Origin: Acidimicrobiales bacterium MED-G01
GTDB lineage: Bacteria > Actinomycetota > Acidimicrobiia > Acidimicrobiales > Poriferisodalaceae
NCBI GenBank assembly: GCA_002457435.1
Contig: NTLA01000014.1
Location: 1 to 50,847 of the forward strand
Reading direction: 5' to 3'
DNA: 50,847 nt
Shown here: positions 15,175 to 23,353 of the stretch, piece by piece
How the letters are laid out: each line of letters opens with the position of its first letter
How positions within the stretch are numbered: position 1 is the first letter of the stretch
Notes under the pieces: generated by a model
The model's database searches: none
What the model saw: only the letters and a program-made list of their open reading frames with translations
Told to the model about the DNA's origin: nothing
Made by a program: the position numbers and the translations under genes

Positions 15175-15612
15175 GTGGTTGTTATCCCAGTTCAACGTCT
15201 CAATTCTGATCTCCCATTGCCGAATTATGCGAAACCAGGCGATGCTGGTGCAGACCTGATAGCCAACGAAGAGGTGACTCTCGCCCCTGGTGGAGGGCGA
15301 GCGTTAATAGGCACAGGTATCGCTGTCGCTATTCCCCGTGGCTATGCAGGTTTTGTTCAGCCACGTAGCGGGTTAGCTCTGCGTCATGGAATTACGTGTC
15401 TTAACACTCCGGGATTGATCGATAGTGGATATCGAGATGAGCTTAAAGTCCTGTTAGTTAATACCGACCCGAGCGAACCGTACGAAGTTCATCGAGGGGA
15501 TCGCATTGCTCAATTGGTGATCCAAAAAGTTGAAGAGGTTGCCTGGGAGGAGTCAGACAAACTTGATGACACTGAAAGAGGCTTGGGAGGGTTCGGGCAC
15601 TCAGGACGTTGA
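15175..15612 (+). CDS. dut: dUTP diphosphatase
   Basis: This trimeric enzyme hydrolyses dUTP to dUMP, keeping uracil out of DNA. The five family motifs are visible: AKPGDAGADLIA (20-31), QPRSGLALRHGI (65-76), NTPGLIDSGYRDE (81-93), RGDRIAQLVIQKV (109-121) and the C-terminal RGLGGFGHSGR P-loop-like arm. The length of 145 residues is normal. The GTG start lies 6 nt after a -10-like hexamer. Confidence 0.96.
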   Translation: MVVIPVQRLNSDLPLPNYAKPGDAGADLIANEEVTLAPGGGRALIGTGIAVAIPRGYAGFVQPRSGLALRHGITCLNTPGLIDSGYRDELKVLLVNTDPSEPYEVHRGDRIAQLVIQKVEEVAWEESDKLDDTERGLGGFGHSGR

Positions 15613-15653
15613 ACCCAAATGAGGGTGTCCCACCCCTTTGTGAAACTAGGGCC

Positions 15654-15902
15654 ATGGAGACGCCGACATTATTCGAGCACGACACACCGGTAGAGAATGC
15701 AATCAGCGATTTAAGCCGCCTCAAAGTCCAAACTCGAATCCGTGAAATGAATGACGAACGTATGAGTCGACAAAGCCTTAGAGAAACATCAGCTCGACGT
15801 CATGCCGCAGTTGCTCGGTTACGTCGCCGGCGACATGAAGCCGACGAAGTTGATCATGAATATTGGTTGAGGCGTCGCAATAACATCCGTCTCGTGCAGT
15901 GA
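15654..15902 (+). CDS. Small basic protein of unknown function
   Basis: The predicted protein of 82 residues begins METPTLFEHDTP and is rich in Arg, Glu and Ala after position 20, with a strongly basic stretch RHAAVARLRRRRHEADE (49-65) and a final WLRRRNNIRLVQ. It looks helical, with no membrane segment and no cysteines. It lies between dut and ybaK on the same strand. I chose the internal ATG because the upstream extension overlaps the dut end and looks non-coding. The family is not recognised; it could be a nucleic-acid-binding protein on charge alone. Confidence 0.6.
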   Translation: METPTLFEHDTPVENAISDLSRLKVQTRIREMNDERMSRQSLRETSARRHAAVARLRRRRHEADEVDHEYWLRRRNNIRLVQ

Positions 15903-15915
15903 ACACCTGACACCG

Positions 15916-15921
15916 TAAGGT
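15916..15921 (+). promoter_or_regulatory. Putative -10 element of ybaK
   Basis: TAAGGT lies 9 nt before the ATG of ybaK, leaving room for at most a very short leader. Confidence 0.35.
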
Positions 15922-15930
15922 TGAAGCCAT

Positions 15931-16407
15931 ATGACACCAGCGATCCGTATTGCGGAAGCTGCCGAAATTACAATTGGTATTCACCATTACGAACACGATC
16001 CAAACAACCAGCAGTATGGACTCGAGGCTGCTGAAGCATTAGGCGTGCCAGTGGATTCCGTGTTCAAGACCCTCGTCATTGACCTAGGGAATTCACACGA
16101 AAATCACTCGGCAATAGCTGTGATCCCGGTTTCCAAAACCCTCAACCTCAAGGCAGCGGCAGTGGCTTTAGGTCGTAAGAACGCAACCATGACAAAACCA
16201 AACAAGGCAGAACGAATAACCGGGTATGTGAGAGGCGGCATTAGCCCATTGGGCACTCGAACCGCTCTCGAGACGGTCATAGACCTTTCGTCTTCGAAGA
16301 TTGGACGCCTCTACTGCAGTGGTGGCAGGCGCGGCCTAGATATCTCCATCAGGCTGGAAGATCTAGTCCAATTAACCAATGCCAAACTGGCATCTATAGC
16401 GAGATAA
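15931..16407 (+). CDS. ybaK: YbaK/EbsC-family Cys-tRNA(Pro) deacylase
   Basis: The protein hydrolyses mischarged aminoacyl-tRNA, classically Cys-tRNA(Pro). The 158-residue sequence has the family layout: VFKTLVIDL (43-51), IAVIPVSKTLNLKAAAVALG (66-85), and the conserved GYVRGGISPLGTR (102-114) before the FSS-like end GRLYCSGGRRGLDISI. The lysine in VFKTL and the GGISPLG loop are the main active-site elements. It starts at the ATG just after a -10-like hexamer and is followed closely by the convergent tRNA-Lys gene. Confidence 0.9.
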   Translation: MTPAIRIAEAAEITIGIHHYEHDPNNQQYGLEAAEALGVPVDSVFKTLVIDLGNSHENHSAIAVIPVSKTLNLKAAAVALGRKNATMTKPNKAERITGYVRGGISPLGTRTALETVIDLSSSKIGRLYCSGGRRGLDISIRLEDLVQLTNAKLASIAR

Positions 16408-16410
16408 ATG

Positions 16411-16483
16411 TAGGCCGCCCGGGTCTCGAACCCGGCACCTTGGGATTAAAAGTCCCCTGCTCTACCCGATGAGCTAGCGGCCC
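16411..16483 (-). tRNA. tRNA-Lys (anticodon UUU)
   Basis: On the minus strand a 73-nt cloverleaf can be drawn. The acceptor stem GGGCCGC pairs with GCGGCCT (first pair G-U). The D arm contains AGCTC..GAGC, the anticodon arm has loop CTTTTAA giving anticodon TTT, and the T arm has GGTTCGAGACC with a CCGGG/CCCGG stem. The discriminator base is A, and CCA is not encoded. Confidence 0.95.
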
Positions 16484-16489
16484 ACCAAC

Positions 16490-16495
16490 ATCGTA
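16490..16495 (-). promoter_or_regulatory. Putative -10 element of tRNA-Lys
   Basis: TACGAT on the minus strand stands 6 nt before the mature tRNA 5' end, the same spacing as in the leaderless genes here. If used, transcription would begin at or within a base of tRNA position 1. Confidence 0.4.
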
Positions 16496-16612
16496 CCGGT
16501 GGTCTCGCGCAAGGTCCTCAGTCATTAGTGGTCATTTCCCATTCGCCTTAAGAAACTTAAATGAAGATTATTTGACCAATTGACCGAGGAAACCGAAAGA
16601 GCGCCAATGGAA

Positions 16613-16819
16613 TTAAAGAACGCTCTGACCCTCATTGCCTAGTTCTACTGACTCGACCAACGGACGTTGCTGCATTCCGCTAGCCCGCAGCCTTCCCGGT
16701 ATACGTCCAAAATCAAGTGGTTCAACCTTGCACTTTGGACAGAGACATGGTGGGTGCATCAATGGGTTGGGCGGTGTTTCCCATTCATTTTCAAGTGCCG
16801 TGCACTGAATCTCATCCAC
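16613..16819 (-). CDS. Possible small cysteine-containing protein
   Basis: This is a 68-residue reading frame (GTG start, MDEIQCTALENEW) with a CLCPKC motif at about residues 25-30, like half of a zinc ribbon. A TAGAAT hexamer stands 8 nt before the GTG, as in the leaderless genes nearby. A TTG three codons upstream is also possible. Only three closely spaced cysteines plus C6 are present, and no family is recognised. The remaining gap between tRNA-Lys and this frame holds only a weak AGAGCG/CGCTCT inverted repeat and a GGTCAATT direct repeat. Confidence 0.35.
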   Translation of the reverse strand: MDEIQCTALENEWETPPNPLMHPPCLCPKCKVEPLDFGRIPGRLRASGMQQRPLVESVELGNEGQSVL

Positions 16820-16937
16820 AAGTAACAATTCTACGGCAGTTCAACTCGTGTTCAGAAGGAAAGGTCAGGCCCGAGCAAGCAACTCACGAGAATGCTAAGA
16901 ACACGCGAGATACGGTACGAAAGACAAACTGGGGGAA

Positions 16938-18602
16938 GTGTTGGAACACATAACGGTTTTTAAGGCATCGCACATTCACACTATGGATCCCGGCCGGCCC
17001 GACGCGTCGGCAGTCGCCGTCTCGGACGGACGAATAGTTTCTGTTGGGTCAATCGAATCGATGGAGCCTTGGTTGAGACGGTATCCCCACTCAATTGATG
17101 ACCGATATAGCGACAAAATTATGATGCCTGGTTTCATCGACCCTCACACCCACCTCAGGTTGAGTGGCACCTATATGGGTTTGGAATACGTGGGCCCGAT
17201 TGACTCGGCGGCCCCTGGAGGTATGAGGAAGGGTCTCCCGAGCCGAGATGCTGTTCTCAATCAACTTCGAGCGTTAGCAGCAGAACAAACAGACCCCACC
17301 ACCCCGATAACAGCTTGGGGGTACGACCCTGCGAGCCAATCTGGGCACTTGGATCGAGACATGCTGGATCAAATTAGCGACTCAGTCCCCATCTGGGTGA
17401 TCGCCTACGCGCCGCACATTGTCTACGTCAATACCCCAATGCTGGAGATGATCGGAGTCAATGATGACTCAGTTGGCCATGGGATAGGCAGATACCCTGA
17501 TGGGCGCCTCAACGGCTGGTTCGTAGAAACAGAAGCCACAGCACTCGCTACCCGACCCGTATCGAAACTTATATACGGCCCTAATGCTGGGCGAACAGCA
17601 ATTGACCGAATGGGGGCCGTAGCCAAAGCGGCTGGGGTTACCACCACAGCGGACTTAATCTGGGGCCTGGCCGATGGATTCGAACCTGAATGGGATGACC
17701 ACGCCAAAGCAATAGCTGAGGGGACGTTCCCGTTGCGCATCTTCATGATTCCTTTCGAGCCAAAACTCGTCAGGGAATATGGCAGCGAAATGCTCAACTT
17801 TCTAGAAACAAAAAGAGCCGAGGGTGACGATCGACTCAACACGCACGGCATCAAATATGTAAATGACGGGTCATACCCATCGATGACGCTCGTAATGAAC
17901 GAACCTGGATACCTCGACGAGGACAATGCACACAAAGGTGAAGTCCCTTGGGAAGACATGGTTGAGAGGATGCTTCCATTCTGGAAAGCGGGAGTTCAGA
18001 TCCATTCACACGCGAACGGTGACCGTACCTTGGATATGACCCTTGACACCTTAGAAGCGCTGCAGCGGATACACCCCAGGTTTGATCACCGATTCACGGT
18101 TGAGCATTACTGCATTTCATCTCCCTCTCAAGCTCGACGACTTTCAGCGCTTGGAGGCCAAGCCTCCGTGAATATTTATTTCGTTCATTTCCGCGCGCAA
18201 CTCCATAGTGACCACGGATTCGGCCCCGACCGAAGTGAAGCAACGGCACGGTTAGGTTCCTTGGAACGAGCCGGGGCGCCTTTCGCGCTGCACAGCGATT
18301 TCAACCTGGTTGTAACTCCCCTGTCTCCTCTTCTAGCGGCATGGTGTGCAGTAAACCGGATAGGTGCAGATGGAGAAACAGTCCTTGCCCCCGGAGAAAG
18401 AATTTCAGTTGATAGGGCACTGCGTGCAATCACCATCGATGCGGCGTACATACTGAACCGAGATGACCGACTTGGGTCTATCGAGGTTGGCAAGCACGCC
18501 GACTTCACTGTTCTGGCAGACGACCCGTATCAGGTGAATCCAAGAAACCTCAAAGATATTGAGGTCTGCGACACAGTGCTTGCCGGTGAATCAACCAACT
18601 GA
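16938..18602 (+). CDS. YtcJ-like metal-dependent amidohydrolase
   Basis: The 554-residue enzyme belongs to the Amidohydro_3 group. An N-terminal beta-sandwich is followed by the metal motif MPGFIDPHTHLRLSG (H70, H72). Later come the IHSHANGD block, where His binds metal, the FTVEHY strand and ALHSDFNLV near the barrel end, then the returning sandwich with GSIEVGKHADFTVLADDP. It probably hydrolyses an amide or cyclic amide; no substrate can be read from sequence. The GTG start is preceded by GGGGGA. The next gene begins one base after its stop. Confidence 0.88.
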   Translation: MLEHITVFKASHIHTMDPGRPDASAVAVSDGRIVSVGSIESMEPWLRRYPHSIDDRYSDKIMMPGFIDPHTHLRLSGTYMGLEYVGPIDSAAPGGMRKGLPSRDAVLNQLRALAAEQTDPTTPITAWGYDPASQSGHLDRDMLDQISDSVPIWVIAYAPHIVYVNTPMLEMIGVNDDSVGHGIGRYPDGRLNGWFVETEATALATRPVSKLIYGPNAGRTAIDRMGAVAKAAGVTTTADLIWGLADGFEPEWDDHAKAIAEGTFPLRIFMIPFEPKLVREYGSEMLNFLETKRAEGDDRLNTHGIKYVNDGSYPSMTLVMNEPGYLDEDNAHKGEVPWEDMVERMLPFWKAGVQIHSHANGDRTLDMTLDTLEALQRIHPRFDHRFTVEHYCISSPSQARRLSALGGQASVNIYFVHFRAQLHSDHGFGPDRSEATARLGSLERAGAPFALHSDFNLVVTPLSPLLAAWCAVNRIGADGETVLAPGERISVDRALRAITIDAAYILNRDDRLGSIEVGKHADFTVLADDPYQVNPRNLKDIEVCDTVLAGESTN

Positions 18603-18603
18603 G

Positions 18604-19593
18604 ATGTCTTCTGGCGAAGTAGATGCTGCCTGGAGCAGCGTTGTTTCGACTTTGCACGCGGCGCGAGAACGCAGTCAAAAAAACTACACCGCGTCCACTG
18701 AACTAGATGTGACAGTGCTTACGGGCTTCCTGGGCAGTGGCAAAACGACAGTCCTTCGCCACCTACTCGAAAATCCCGAAGATTTGAGAATTGCGGTTGT
18801 GGTCAATGATGTTGGTGCCGTCGAAGTCGATGCGCATTTAGTAAAGGACGCGAGTGTTCAACAAATCTCACTATCTAATGGCTGTGTGTGTTGTGTGCTT
18901 GGAGACGACCTGGAGAATCAGCTTGAACATTTGGTAACCGCGGGCAGCTATGACGCGGTTGTAATCGAGGCCAGCGGCATCGCCGACCCGATTGCCATTG
19001 GCCAAATAGTGCAAGGCGCCCACAACTGTCGTTTAGATGGCATTATCGCTGTGGCTGACGCCAGTTCTCTAGATGTTCAACTCGCCGATCAACGAATTGC
19101 TGCATTAGTTGCTCGTCAGCTGCAAGCTGCTCATCTCGTCATTCTGTCCAAAGGTGACCTTGTCCCAGAGTCAGAACGAGAACGTGCCGTAAAACTCATT
19201 GCCGATGTAGCTCCTGGGGGAAGAATTATTCAGGCTAACGATGGTGTGATTGACCTTGGTTTGGTAGTTGGCGCAGCCCTAAATGGTGTTTCTATGGCCA
19301 GCCATGAACAAGGGGGCGGTTTAGCGGTCGTTTCTCTTGTCGTGGAACCAGCAGGCCCTTGGCAGCCGACGGAACTCGGGAAATTCTTCGATCAGTCGAC
19401 TCATGGACTACTGCGAGCAAAGGGATGGTTCGAGGACTTGGAGGGAAGCCTTTTTCACCTGCAGGTAGTCGGAAGACGCTGGGAAATTAAGCGCTGGTCA
19501 GGAGAGGCGCCGAAAGCGTTGGTGCTGATCGGACTTAACCGTGACGATGTTGCTACAACTAAAGTTCGACTGCAGTACATCGGTCAGGGCTAA
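18604..19593 (+). CDS. CobW/COG0523-family GTPase metallochaperone
   Basis: These G3E GTPases deliver metals (often Zn, sometimes Co) to client enzymes. Walker A is GFLGSGKTT (41-49). The metal-binding CxCC is C94-V-C-C97 in [18 protein letters not shown] is the Walker B/switch region and SKGD stands in for the NKxD guanine motif. The C-terminal CobW domain (about 235-325) is present. I chose the ATG after the amidohydrolase stop rather than an earlier overlapping start. Being paired with a metal-dependent amidohydrolase suggests that enzyme as a possible client. Confidence 0.88.
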   Translation: MSSGEVDAAWSSVVSTLHAARERSQKNYTASTELDVTVLTGFLGSGKTTVLRHLLENPEDLRIAVVVNDVGAVEVDAHLVKDASVQQISLSNGCVCCVLGDDLENQLEHLVTAGSYDAVVIEASGIADPIAIGQIVQGAHNCRLDGIIAVADASSLDVQLADQRIAALVARQLQAAHLVILSKGDLVPESERERAVKLIADVAPGGRIIQANDGVIDLGLVVGAALNGVSMASHEQGGGLAVVSLVVEPAGPWQPTELGKFFDQSTHGLLRAKGWFEDLEGSLFHLQVVGRRWEIKRWSGEAPKALVLIGLNRDDVATTKVRLQYIGQG

Positions 19594-19664
19594 ACATCCA
19601 TCGCGGGGAAACCCGGGGTCTCAGAATTACCTTCTAGTTCACCGATTGAACTTCAAGCAGAATC

Positions 19665-19670
19665 TAAACT
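19665..19670 (+). promoter_or_regulatory. Putative -10 element of the 53-residue gene
   Basis: TAAACT followed by exactly 6 nt and a GTG start; no ribosome binding site. Confidence 0.45.
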
Positions 19671-19676
19671 AACGGT

Positions 19677-19838
19677 GTGGATAACGACGGAGACTCTGGC
19701 GTTGAGTCAAGCACACCCATAACAGAAGAAGAGCTCGACGCGTATGAGATTGAGTTCTCGAAGGTTGAGTCAACGTTGCGGGCATTAGTTGACGGGACAG
19801 ATCCCGTGATGGCCGCGTCATGGGTTAGCGAAACATAA
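19677..19838 (+). CDS. Small acidic protein of unknown function
   Basis: This is a 53-residue frame starting GTG, reading MDNDGDSGVESS and then EEELDAYEIEFSKVES, ending WVSET. It is strongly acidic, probably helical from residue 17 to 40, with no cysteines or membrane segment. Support comes from the perfectly placed -10-like hexamer, the protein-like composition and the lack of any competing frame in the gap. It sits between the CobW gene and a convergent phosphatase gene. I do not recognise it. Confidence 0.55.
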   Translation: MDNDGDSGVESSTPITEEELDAYEIEFSKVESTLRALVDGTDPVMAASWVSET

Positions 19839-19854
19839 ATTCGCGAGCGAGCGT

Positions 19855-20442
19855 CTATTCCAAGTCATGGTCCGGAGTCTGCGAGGAAAAATCAGCAACA
19901 CTTCCTGGAGTTAGTTCATCTCGCAGCTCGTACCACCGACCGGAAAGATGGTTTGTGATTGCCGCGTGAGGGGCATCGGTGACTCGATCCAACGCGCGAA
20001 TCAAACCGGCATGCCCGACTAACAAAACACGCTTGTTGTTTTGTGTCAAACGCACCAAGCCAGGCATCACCCTGCTGATTATTGAATCATCGGGTTCGTA
20101 TCCCTCGGGCCACCGTTGCTCCTCAATGGCGTTAGGCCAGGAAGCTTCGATTTCGGAGCGTGTTAGGCCTTGCCAAATCCCGGCGGCCCGTTCCCGGAAT
20201 TCACTATGAACTGTGACCTTTTTCCCACCTAGGAGTCGGGCGATGATTTGGGCTGTGTGGTGGGCTCTTCTTAAGTCACTAGACACAATTCTGTCGAAAC
20301 TTTCGCCGATATGGAGTAGCTGTTGTGCAGCTGATGCTGCTTGTTGTTCCCCGAGCTCGGTTAATGGGGGATCGGCTTGACCCTGCCATTTCCCTAGAGC
20401 GTTCCACTCAGATTGTCCATGTCTAAGGATGAGTAAATCCAC
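19855..20442 (-). CDS. Histidine phosphatase family protein (phosphoglycerate mutase-like)
   Basis: The 195-residue protein opens LLILRHGQSEWN, with the catalytic RHG at 7-9. SSDLRRAHHTAQ carries the conserved Arg, FRERAAGIWQG follows, and the second catalytic His is in VLLVGHAGLIRAL. The family covers cofactor-dependent phosphoglycerate mutases and broad phosphatases (including CobC and sugar phosphatases); this compact member is more likely a phosphatase. It starts with GTG. The gene is divergent from the MoaD-like gene and near mshA, which recalls the gpm-mshA neighbourhood of mycobacteria. Confidence 0.85.
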   Translation of the reverse strand: MDLLILRHGQSEWNALGKWQGQADPPLTELGEQQAASAAQQLLHIGESFDRIVSSDLRRAHHTAQIIARLLGGKKVTVHSEFRERAAGIWQGLTRSEIEASWPNAIEEQRWPEGYEPDDSIISRVMPGLVRLTQNNKRVLLVGHAGLIRALDRVTDAPHAAITNHLSGRWYELRDELTPGSVADFSSQTPDHDLE

Positions 20443-20516
20443 CAGGAATTGGTCTCCCTCGTAACTTCATGACAGAACGTAGCTTCTCGGAAGGGAAGCC
20501 CCACGGCAACCGAAGA

Positions 20517-20522
20517 TAAGAT
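20517..20522 (+). promoter_or_regulatory. Putative -10 element of the moaD-like gene
   Basis: TAAGAT followed by 6 nt and the ATG, with no ribosome binding site; fits a leaderless transcript. Confidence 0.5.
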
Positions 20523-20528
20523 CCGGGA

Positions 20529-20771
20529 ATGGCCAAGGTAACTCTTCGACTTTTTGCGGGTGCACGAGAAATTGCAGGTAACGGGACTATCACCTATGAG
20601 GCCAGCACGGTCCAAGACCTACTTGTTCAAGCGCAAGGTGACTTAGGTGAAGAGTTCACTCAGATATTGTCGATAAGTCGCGTATGGCTTAACGGGGAAC
20701 CCATAGAAGGAGACTCACGAATCTCTAGCGGTGATGAGGTAGCGGTACTCCCGCCGGTCTCGGGCGGTTAA
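20529..20771 (+). CDS. MoaD/ThiS-family ubiquitin-like sulfur carrier
   Basis: The 80-residue beta-grasp protein begins KVTLRLFAGAREIAG, a typical MoaD start, and ends PPVSGG. The C-terminal diglycine is adenylated and then thiocarboxylated to carry sulfur, in molybdopterin synthesis by MoaD proteins. VWLNGEPIEGDSRISSGDEVAVLPPVSGG matches the family end. No moaE or other molybdopterin gene is nearby, so a role in another sulfur transfer or in a conjugation-like process is possible. It overlaps the next gene by one base. Confidence 0.82.
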   Translation: MAKVTLRLFAGAREIAGNGTITYEASTVQDLLVQAQGDLGEEFTQILSISRVWLNGEPIEGDSRISSGDEVAVLPPVSGG

Positions 20772-21517
20772 TGAGCACTTTTCTTCATAGGTTCTCAACG
20801 TTGTATGGGGCAAGTAGTGGCTTCTTGGGCTATCACTTCGTAGGGCTGTGTGGCCTAATATTTTTGCTCTCCCTAGGAACTACTGCCTTTGGAATAGCCG
20901 TGGCACTGGCCGCTGCTTCAGTTTCATCCAACTTTGCTGGACCTTCTATTTTCGAACGCATACCGGCGTCGGCGTTGCTTTTGCTTGTCGCTTGTAGCGG
21001 ATTTTTCAACGATTTTCGGTTATCCGCACTGATTCTGGTTGGGGCACTGGTTTTCACGCCCCTAATAGCTGCGATAGGTGAGAGAGGGTCAATCTCACTG
21101 TTGCTCCAAACAGCGAGAATCTTGGTCGGATGGTTACCTGCGGGCATCGCCGCGTCCAGTCTCATTGCGTTGGCTCTTCGTGATGCTTCGTCAGCAGGCT
21201 TGCTACTGGTACTAATTTTTTTCCACGATGTAGGTTTGGAAGTGTGTGCGAGTGGGCGGTTCCGTCACCAATTTGCGCCCATTATGGCTATCAGTGGCTC
21301 GTTAGCGGTTCTCTGGACTTCGGTCCAATTGTCGGTATCGCCGATATCTCCGAATCATTATTGGGTGTTTGCTTGTTTGTTTAGTGTTGCCACTCTGCTT
21401 GGGCGGTTAATGATGCGACTGCTTCCGTCCAGGAACGATCAACGGACCTCCCTGCTAGCCTCACATGTTGTAGTCGCACCTTTATGGACTGCTGCGGCAG
21501 TGGTACTAAATCTCTAG
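20771..21517 (+). CDS. Polytopic membrane protein of unknown function
   Basis: The 248-residue protein has about seven hydrophobic helices and few charged residues outside short loops. It contains FFHDVGLEVCASGRFRHQFAPI (about 152-173) with an HD pair that might be functional. Its overall look is somewhat like CDP-diglyceride synthases, but no family signature was found. It overlaps the MoaD-like gene by one base and so is translationally coupled to it. Its end lies 63 bases before the chosen mshA start. Confidence 0.65.
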   Translation: MSTFLHRFSTLYGASSGFLGYHFVGLCGLIFLLSLGTTAFGIAVALAAASVSSNFAGPSIFERIPASALLLLVACSGFFNDFRLSALILVGALVFTPLIAAIGERGSISLLLQTARILVGWLPAGIAASSLIALALRDASSAGLLLVLIFFHDVGLEVCASGRFRHQFAPIMAISGSLAVLWTSVQLSVSPISPNHYWVFACLFSVATLLGRLMMRLLPSRNDQRTSLLASHVVVAPLWTAAAVVLNL

Positions 21518-21565
21518 AAACCCCACTCAATTCAGAATCGGGTGGAGTAGTTGCAGCCGGTGGCA

Positions 21566-21571
21566 TACCTT
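21566..21571 (+). promoter_or_regulatory. Putative -10 element of mshA
   Basis: TACCTT, 8 nt before the GTG chosen as mshA start; same hexamer and spacing as before serS. Confidence 0.3.
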
Positions 21572-21579
21572 GGTCGTTC

Positions 21580-22827
21580 GTGACGGAAGTCGAATTCACT
21601 CATATGCCTGATGGACCCATCCGCAGAATAGGCGTTCTGTCCATGCACACATCTCCGCTGGACCAGCCAGGTGCAGGAGACAGCGGAGGTCTAAATGTCT
21701 ATGTTCGCGAGCTAGCCGCTTCGATGGCCAACAAGGGAACTGAATGTGATGTTTATGTCCGCCGGACAAATCCAGACGTCCCCGAACTCGTTGAACTTGA
21801 AACGGGAGTCAACGTCATACAAATCGAGGCGGGACCCTATGGCCTCGAAAAAGGTGACCTCCCAGCAGTTCTTGATCTGTGGACACAAGGAGTTGCGGCT
21901 TACTTAGATAGACGGCCTGTCGACGCGTTTCATGCCCACTACTGGCTATCAGGCCTCGCAGGGCACCACCTAAAGCACCAATTTGATATTCCTTTGGCGG
22001 TGACTTTCCATACTTTGGGCCGAATTAAAAGCATCGCAGGTGACTCAGAACCAGAAGACCGAATTCGGGCGGAAGAAGCTGTTATCGGTTGCGCAGATGC
22101 TGTTTTTGCCTCAGGTAGCGTGGAAGCAGACCAGTTGACCTCCCTTTACGGGATCCCTCGTGATCGAATTGAAATATTGACCCCAGGCGTGGATAGCAAC
22201 GTGTTTAATCCTGGGCCTTTGCGTTCTGCTCGGGTAGCAACAGGCCTAGGGGATTACCCTGTGCTCCTTTTCGTCGGCCGCATCCAGGCGCTCAAAGGTC
22301 TAGACGTAGCCATCGGAGCTTTAGCTTCGAGCAAAAGCCAGGACGCGCAGTTAGTTGTCGTCGGAGGCCTTTCAGGAGATGAAGGCCCGGCAACACTGAA
22401 AGCCCTGCGGCAGCAGATTGAAATCCACGGACTTGAAGAGCGCGTCGTATTCATTGAACCCCAGCCGCATCAAGCTTTGGCTGCCTACTATCGAGCCGCT
22501 GACATATGTTTGGTACCGAGCCGGTCCGAATCTTTCGGGCTGGTAGCGCTCGAAGCAGCTGCCTGCGGAACAGCGGTAGTCGCTAGCAATGTTGGTGGTC
22601 TTAGAGACAACGTTGTGAACGGCGTGACAGGGCTCTTAGTAGCTGAACGTGATCAAAAAATATTCGCAGCCGCTATAGATGAACTGCTCGACAAGCCTGA
22701 AATGCGTTACGAAATGGGTCGCCGGGGAGCCCAGCGAGCGACGCTAAACAGTTGGGATCTCGGGGCGGCGAACGCCATAGAGGTCTTTGGGCGTCTGACA
22801 TCTAGAGAACTGGTTTCTTGCGCGTGA
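21580..22827 (+). CDS. mshA: MshA-like GT4 glycosyltransferase (D-inositol-3-phosphate glycosyltransferase)
   Basis: The GT-B enzyme is expected to transfer N-acetylglucosamine to inositol 3-phosphate, the first step of mycothiol synthesis. The start region IRRIGVLSMHTSPLDQPGAGDSGGLNVYV is very close to mycobacterial MshA. FHAHYWLSG, FHTLGRIK, LFVGRIQALKGLD and the SRSESFGLVALEA active-site block follow. The product is about 415 residues. The GTG start is chosen for its -10-like hexamer; an ATG eight codons later is an alternative. It is followed by a YbjN-domain gene as in mycobacteria. Sucrose-phosphate-synthase-like relatives exist, but context favours MshA. Confidence 0.85.
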   Translation: MTEVEFTHMPDGPIRRIGVLSMHTSPLDQPGAGDSGGLNVYVRELAASMANKGTECDVYVRRTNPDVPELVELETGVNVIQIEAGPYGLEKGDLPAVLDLWTQGVAAYLDRRPVDAFHAHYWLSGLAGHHLKHQFDIPLAVTFHTLGRIKSIAGDSEPEDRIRAEEAVIGCADAVFASGSVEADQLTSLYGIPRDRIEILTPGVDSNVFNPGPLRSARVATGLGDYPVLLFVGRIQALKGLDVAIGALASSKSQDAQLVVVGGLSGDEGPATLKALRQQIEIHGLEERVVFIEPQPHQALAAYYRAADICLVPSRSESFGLVALEAAACGTAVVASNVGGLRDNVVNGVTGLLVAERDQKIFAAAIDELLDKPEMRYEMGRRGAQRATLNSWDLGAANAIEVFGRLTSRELVSCA

Positions 22828-23309
22828 CGCGCGATGTCGCAACACCAGACGAACTGGACGCGTTAGAGCGAATAATTGACAACTGGTTCCGACGCCAACA
22901 AAAAGAACTTCCCATGCTCCTAGACGTAGCTCGTGATGAAGAGATCGAAAGACGATGGTACGCCCGTCTTGAAGGTGAAGAACGTGATGTCACCACCGTG
23001 TGGCTCACCCTCGGTCAAAGAACCTTGAAATACGAAACCTACTTTTTGCCCTACCCGGATGACAATAAAGAAGAATTGTTTGAGCTCTTACTCCGGCGAA
23101 ATTATGACCTAGTGGGAGCTCAATTTGGGATTGGCCCTGAACACGCGATTTTCCTCACCGGTGAACTCCCTTTCCACGCGGTAGATGAAGACGAATTAGA
23201 TCGAATCCTTGGGACTATTTGGGAATATGTTGAGCGGTATTGGCGTGCGGCGCTCAAAATGGGTTTCGCTAGTCAATTGAAAGATAAGCCCGAAAAGAAG
23301 GCAGAGTAG
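22824..23309 (+). CDS. YbjN-domain protein
   Basis: The soluble protein of about 161 residues has the YbjN/type III secretion chaperone-like fold signature: TTVWLTLGQRTLKYETYFLPYP, then LLLRRNYDLVGAQFGIGPEHAIFLTGELPF and a C-terminal helix around IWEYVERYWRAALKMGF. The GTG start overlaps the mshA stop by four bases (GTGA). In mycobacteria the gene after mshA is of the same family (Rv0487). Its function is not established; stress and regulatory roles have been suggested for E. coli YbjN. Confidence 0.85.
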   Translation: MTRDVATPDELDALERIIDNWFRRQQKELPMLLDVARDEEIERRWYARLEGEERDVTTVWLTLGQRTLKYETYFLPYPDDNKEELFELLLRRNYDLVGAQFGIGPEHAIFLTGELPFHAVDEDELDRILGTIWEYVERYWRAALKMGFASQLKDKPEKKAE

Positions 23310-23340
23310 ATAGAGCTGAGTCGCTGGCGAAGTCGACCGC

Positions 23341-23346
23341 TACCGT
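23341..23346 (+). promoter_or_regulatory. Putative -10 element of proC
   Basis: TACCGT stands 7 nt before the ATG chosen for proC, suggesting a leaderless transcript. Confidence 0.4.
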
Positions 23347-23353
23347 GGACCCC

